Below, piece after piece: positions 60,384 through 64,000 of a stretch of 64,000 bases of DNA. Both the position numbers and the translations under genes were made by a program. The notes beneath the pieces are model-generated. The model did no database searches and had not been told where the DNA came from. It saw only the letters and a list, made by a program, of their open reading frames with translations. How positions within the stretch are numbered: the stretch's first letter is position 1; each line of letters begins with the position of its first letter. Source of the DNA: Desulfovibrionaceae bacterium (GTDB lineage Bacteria; Desulfobacterota; Desulfovibrionia; Desulfovibrionales; Desulfovibrionaceae); the NCBI GenBank assembly GCA_009773665.1, contig WSYE01000016.1, forward strand, positions 1-64,000, read 5' to 3'.

Positions 60384-61346
60384 TCAGATTACACCCAATG
60401 CCCGTGCATTCTCACGAAGGACATTAGCCGAATTGGCCAGGGCCTGATGTTCCTCCTCGGATAGCATCGACTCCAGCACAAGTTCCACCCCGCCCGCCCC
60501 GACCACGCACGGCAGCGACAGGCAGACGTCCGGCAGGCCGTGCAGCCCTTCGACCGGCGTGGACACGGTCAGCACGCTTTTTTCGTCCTTCAGGATAGCC
60601 TCCACGATGCGGCACAGAGCCACGCTCACACCGTAGGCGGTCGCGCCCTTGCGGGAGATGATCTCGTAGGCGGCGCGGCGGACCTTCTCGAGCGTGGTAC
60701 GTCGGAAATCACCGTCGTAGGGTTTGGCCCGAAGCTCACAGAACTCGGCCAGGGGGATGCCCGAGATGTTGGCCCGGCTCCAGACCGCGAGCTCGGAATC
60801 GCCATGTTCGCCGATGATGTGGGCGTGGATGCCCCGCACGTCCACGGCCAGATAGTCCGACAGCAGACTGCGCAGGCGCGAGCTGTCCAGCACCGTGCCC
60901 GAACCGATCACCCGCGCGGACGGAAGGCCGGTCTGCTTGAGCACCTTAAGGGTCAGAACGTCCACGGGGTTGGTGGCCACCAGGAAGATGGCGTTTGGCG
61001 CGTGTATCATCACCTGTTCGGCCACGCCTCCCATAATGTCCGCGTTGGCCTTCAGCAGATCCAGGCGGGTCTGCCCTGGCTTCTGGTTCACTCCGGCGGA
61101 GATCACCACGATGTCCGCTCCAGCGCACTGGTCGTACCCTCCGGCGCGTATGTCCATGGGACCGGTCAGCGGCAGGCCGTGCATGATGTCCATGGCCTCG
61201 CCTTCCGCCTTGGCCGCGTTGGCGTCGACCAGAACCAGCTCACCCACCAGACGCTTGAGGCTGAGGGCGAACGCGAACGCCGCACCCACGTTCCCGATTC
61301 CCACAACGGCAACTTTCGCCTGTCCGGCGTTGTCTTTCCTGTTCAT
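60384..61346 (-). CDS. ldh: L-lactate dehydrogenase (malate/lactate family)
   Basis: 320 residues from ATG 61346, with GGAGG at ideal spacing. Rossmann fold VVGIGNVGAAFAFALSLKRL; the specificity position in AGVNQKPGQTRLDLLKAN is Gln (lactate) and not Arg (malate), and the catalytic His is in IIGEHGDSELAVWS (about residue 178). It interconverts pyruvate and L-lactate with NAD. Single gene; an FNR/CRP-like dyad lies about 85 bases upstream. Confidence 0.92.
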   Translation of the reverse strand: MNRKDNAGQAKVAVVGIGNVGAAFAFALSLKRLVGELVLVDANAAKAEGEAMDIMHGLPLTGPMDIRAGGYDQCAGADIVVISAGVNQKPGQTRLDLLKANADIMGGVAEQVMIHAPNAIFLVATNPVDVLTLKVLKQTGLPSARVIGSGTVLDSSRLRSLLSDYLAVDVRGIHAHIIGEHGDSELAVWSRANISGIPLAEFCELRAKPYDGDFRRTTLEKVRRAAYEIISRKGATAYGVSVALCRIVEAILKDEKSVLTVSTPVEGLHGLPDVCLSLPCVVGAGGVELVLESMLSEEEHQALANSANVLRENARALGVI

Positions 61347-61430
61347 GATAATACCTCCATGAAGAACGGGCGGACGTCGGGAAAGCCCCTTCGCGCCCTA
61401 CCGCCATTATGCCAAGGTTGACATGTTAGG

Positions 61431-61444
61431 TTGATGTCCGTCAA
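61431..61444. promoter_or_regulatory. FNR/CRP-like dyad upstream of ldh
   Basis: TTGATGTCCGTCAA fits TTGAY-N4-RTCAA, one base away from the FNR consensus, 85 bases before the ldh start. Regulation by a Crp/Fnr-family protein (for example an HcpR-type) is possible. The remaining spacer 61445-61707 has a -10-like AT stretch (61685-61705) in front of the next gene and no supported gene. Confidence 0.35.
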
Positions 61445-61707
61445 TGTCGGCATGCACGACAGGGAACTGGTCCAGGACGGGGCTGACCGCATTGCCAGGA
61501 ATCCTGGCAGGTGGACACCCCCATTGGAGACATTCTCAATGCATCACGCACGATACTGGCTGCCGCAAGGCCGGGGATGGACGCCGCCGCTACGGTTTCA
61601 GATGCACCCGACTGCACAGCTCATTTCACACCTCCTGTTTTTTACGCAGGTAGCTGTTTATGAGGGCACTGGACTCCCATTCACGCATAATATATACTTT
61701 TAATTCT

Positions 61708-62655
61708 ATGAGGCAGTCCGCTACGTCCAGCAGTATCCAGGCCCCCACCCGTTCGAGACGTGGTCCATGCAGCCTTGGACGTGCCCGGCGTATGTTCATC
61801 GGCCTGTGCGCCTGCCTTGTCTTTTCCCTGTTATCCCCCCACAAGCCGCTCCTGGCAAAGACGACCATTTCTGTTCCGGTCACGGTTGATATTGAAAAGA
61901 ACTACCTGGCCTTCATGAACAACAGGACAGCAGTCCAAGTCTCTTCTTTCAATTCGCCCCTTGCCTCACGTATCGTTGTTACGCTGGTACTCATACAGAA
62001 GGCCTTGCATCTTGGGGGCCTGGGCGACGTCGAATTTGAATTCCATGTTGTGCCGAACTCCGAAAGGGAGCGGGCAGAGGTGAAGAGCGGACGGGTAGTT
62101 TTGGGATCACAAGACTATTGGGACTATGACTTCGATGACACAGTGTACATGAGCGAGCCCGTCATCCCCAATGGCACTTTTGAAAAGGGTCTATACACGC
62201 ATCCCACGAACGCTTCCATGCTCTCCGTGCGAAACAGGGAAAGTCTCAAAGACCGATCTGCGGTGATCGGGGGAACCTGGAAAGGCGATATTGCTGTGCT
62301 TCAATCGCTCAACATACGAGAAGTTCACACCGTTTACGAGTACCGAACTATTCCGAAATTTCTCTGCTTGGGCAGAGCGGACTTCACACTCCTGGAATTC
62401 TCATCCAACCCGGACATGGCCGTATCCTATTACGGAGAGACCCTGATTCCTGTTCCCGGGATCAAGCTGGTCCTGCCGGGGAACCGCTGCTGGATGGTCT
62501 CCCAAAAGCATCCTCAAGGGGACCAGGTGTTCAAGGCTCTCAACATCGGCCTGAAAAGACTTCAGCAGGACGGAACCATCAAACGGGCGTTCAATGAAAG
62601 CGGGTTCTTCCAGAAGCGGGTGAAGGGCTGGCGCGTCATCAACGGGGAACACTGA
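61708..62655 (+). CDS. Exported solute-binding-like protein, orphan
   Basis: 315 residues from ATG 61708; ATG 61792 (MFIGLCACLVFSLLS, 287 residues) is an equally good start for a signal peptide, and no ribosome site decides. The mature part resembles family-3 binding proteins but is diverged: FNSPLASRIVVTLVLIQKAL, FDDTVYMSEPVIPNG, SAVIGGTWKGDIAVLQSL and IKLVLPGNRCWMVSQKHPQG, ending with the helix FKALNIGLKRLQQDGTIKRA. No transporter next to it. Lower GC than the neighbours. A strong terminator follows. Confidence 0.75.
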   Translation: MRQSATSSSIQAPTRSRRGPCSLGRARRMFIGLCACLVFSLLSPHKPLLAKTTISVPVTVDIEKNYLAFMNNRTAVQVSSFNSPLASRIVVTLVLIQKALHLGGLGDVEFEFHVVPNSERERAEVKSGRVVLGSQDYWDYDFDDTVYMSEPVIPNGTFEKGLYTHPTNASMLSVRNRESLKDRSAVIGGTWKGDIAVLQSLNIREVHTVYEYRTIPKFLCLGRADFTLLEFSSNPDMAVSYYGETLIPVPGIKLVLPGNRCWMVSQKHPQGDQVFKALNIGLKRLQQDGTIKRAFNESGFFQKRVKGWRVINGEH

Positions 62656-62689
62656 CCGGCAGCCGCCCGCGCGGCTGGCAGCGAAACAT

Positions 62690-62719
62690 AAAAGGGAGGG
62701 CCGCAAAGCCCTCCCTTTT
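62690..62719. terminator. Bidirectional terminator
   Basis: aaaagggagggc and gccctccctttt, perfect 12-bp arms with A and T tracts on both sides, between the convergent binding-protein gene and leuB. Confidence 0.9.
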
Positions 62720-62812
62720 CGTATGCGTGAATCGATCAGCGCAGCGTCCGCCAGGAACGCCGCACTCTGCCGGACACGGCTGTGAGCCGGTCGGGCATCC
62801 GTCAAAGCGATC

Positions 62813-63886
62813 CTAGAGGCGCTCGGCCACCAGGTCGCCCATCTTTACGCAACCCACCAGGGTCTTGCCCGGCTCCATGATGTCGCCGGTACGGTAGCCG
62901 TCCTTCAGGATGGAGGTCACGGCGTTCTCGATGGCGTCGGCCTCGGCGGCCATGGCGAACTGGTAGCGCAGCATCATGGCCACGGACAGGATAGTGGCCA
63001 ACGGGTTGGCCTTGTCCTGGCCCGCGATGTCCGGGGCGGAGCCGTGGATCGGCTCGTACAGGCCGGGGCCGGACGCTCCGAGCGAGGCCGAAGGCAGCAT
63101 GCCGATGGATCCGGTGATGACGGCGGCCTCGTCAGAGAGGATGTCGCCGAACAGGTTCTCGGTGACGATGGTGTCGAACTGGGCGGGGTTGCGCACCAGC
63201 TGCATGGCGGCGTTGTCCACGTACATGTGGGACAGCTCCACGTCGGGGTAATCCTTGGCGACTTCCAGCACCACCTCGCGCCACAGCTGGGACACGTCCA
63301 GCACGTTGGCCTTGTCCACGGAGCAAAGCTTCTTGCCGCGCTTGCGGGCGGTCTCGAAGCCGACCTTGGCGATACGGCGGATCTCAGACTCGGAATAAAT
63401 CATGTTGTTGTAGGCCACGCGCTCGCCGTCACGGACTTCCTGGCCCTTGGGCGTGCCGAAGTACGCGCCGCCGGTCAGTTCGCGGATGACCATGACGTCC
63501 AGGCCCTGGCCGATGATGTCCGGGCGCAGGCAGCAGGCGCTTTTGAGCTCTTCGAACAGCTTGGCGGGGCGCAGGTTGGCGAACAGGCCAAGCTCCTTGC
63601 GGATGCCGAGCAGCCCGCGCTCGGGGCGGATGGACTTTTCGATATTGTCCCATTTGGGGCCGCCCACCGCGCCCAGCAGGATGGCGTCGGCGCCCTTGCA
63701 GGCGTCGATGGTCTTCTGGGGCAGGGGATTATTCTCGGCGTCGATGGCAGCGCCGCCGATCAGCGCGTAGCTGATCGTAAATTCGTGCCCGAACTTTTCG
63801 CCAATCTTCTTCAGGGTCTTCTCGGCCTGGGTCATGATCTCGGGGCCGATGCCGTCTCCGGGCAGAATGACAATATTCTTGATCAT
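62813..63886 (-). CDS. leuB: 3-isopropylmalate dehydrogenase
   Basis: 357 residues from ATG 63886 ([18 protein letters not shown]); an upstream extension to 63979 has no support. Third enzyme of leucine synthesis, NAD-dependent oxidative decarboxylase. Substrate and metal motifs include [63 protein letters not shown] and [20 protein letters not shown]. The rest of the leucine operon would lie upstream, beyond the window edge. Confidence 0.95.
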   Translation of the reverse strand: MIKNIVILPGDGIGPEIMTQAEKTLKKIGEKFGHEFTISYALIGGAAIDAENNPLPQKTIDACKGADAILLGAVGGPKWDNIEKSIRPERGLLGIRKELGLFANLRPAKLFEELKSACCLRPDIIGQGLDVMVIRELTGGAYFGTPKGQEVRDGERVAYNNMIYSESEIRRIAKVGFETARKRGKKLCSVDKANVLDVSQLWREVVLEVAKDYPDVELSHMYVDNAAMQLVRNPAQFDTIVTENLFGDILSDEAAVITGSIGMLPSASLGASGPGLYEPIHGSAPDIAGQDKANPLATILSVAMMLRYQFAMAAEADAIENAVTSILKDGYRTGDIMEPGKTLVGCVKMGDLVAERL

Positions 63887-64000
63887 CTCCGTAATAGCTC
63901 CTTCACATCGCGGGGTGGTTGTTTTTCTCGAAATTTTCAGCCCGGCCAGGGATGGCGAGGTCTCGTGTGTCGTTCTCAAGACAGGTTCATGCAGTTCATG

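Overview
The window is GC-rich bacterial chromosome, most likely from a sulfate-reducing deltaproteobacterium of the Desulfovibrionales (Desulfovibrio/Fundidesulfovibrio type). This is an inference from the rpmE-DUF1385-prfA cluster, the many multi-domain sensor kinases, DUF2325 and KaiBC homologues, lactate dehydrogenase, and intergenic hairpin repeats of the kind common in these genomes. No rRNA, CRISPR array, prophage or intact insertion sequence is visible.

Layout. 1-6.2 kb: small or poorly known genes, a tightly overlapping trio (cytoplasmic substrate-binding-like protein, HypB-like GTPase, ABC ATPase) without a permease, and a PEP-CTERM metalloprotease behind a sigma-54-like promoter. 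6.3-11.4 kb: an AraC regulator remnant, then a kaiC-kaiB-kaiB-hybrid kinase operon. 11.8-24.1 kb (mostly minus strand): initiator tRNA, YchJ-like protein, spermidine-synthase-like membrane protein, prmC, a 1385-residue propeller hybrid kinase, a SulP transporter, then prfA, a DUF1385 protein and rpmE. 24.3-26.5 kb: thiC and gpmA. 26.6-32 kb: a very large membrane protein and mutY, each interrupted by what looks like a short deletion with a frame change. 32-37 kb: a Cache-PAS kinase with its periplasmic binding protein, then pyrD and pyrK. 37.2-40.9 kb: an operon of a cyclic-nucleotide-binding protein with a FliG-like tail, MotA, MotB and a TPR protein.

41-44.4 kb is a low-density accessory region with azoR, a decayed partial azoR copy, a MITE-like repeat, a small basic protein and a second PEP-CTERM protein, again with a sigma-54-like promoter. 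44.5-47.7 kb carries signalling genes (REC-TPR, HD domain, CheY-like, Tim44-like). 47.8-55.4 kb holds a class IV aminotransferase, asd, metF, mutT, an ABC-F ATPase, an aldo/keto reductase and a periplasmic binding protein. 55.5-58.2 kb: a DUF2325 protein behind a Fur-box promoter, a class A acid phosphatase and a solitary RelE/ParE-like toxin. 58.7-63.9 kb: gap, a GAF protein, L-lactate dehydrogenase, a periplasmic binding protein and leuB.

The most unusual points are the permease-less SBP/GTPase/ATPase trio, the cyclic-nucleotide-binding/FliG fusion beside motAB, the shared sigma-54-like promoters of the two PEP-CTERM genes, the paired lesions in mutY and its neighbour, and the modular palindromic repeats around asd, gap and azoR.
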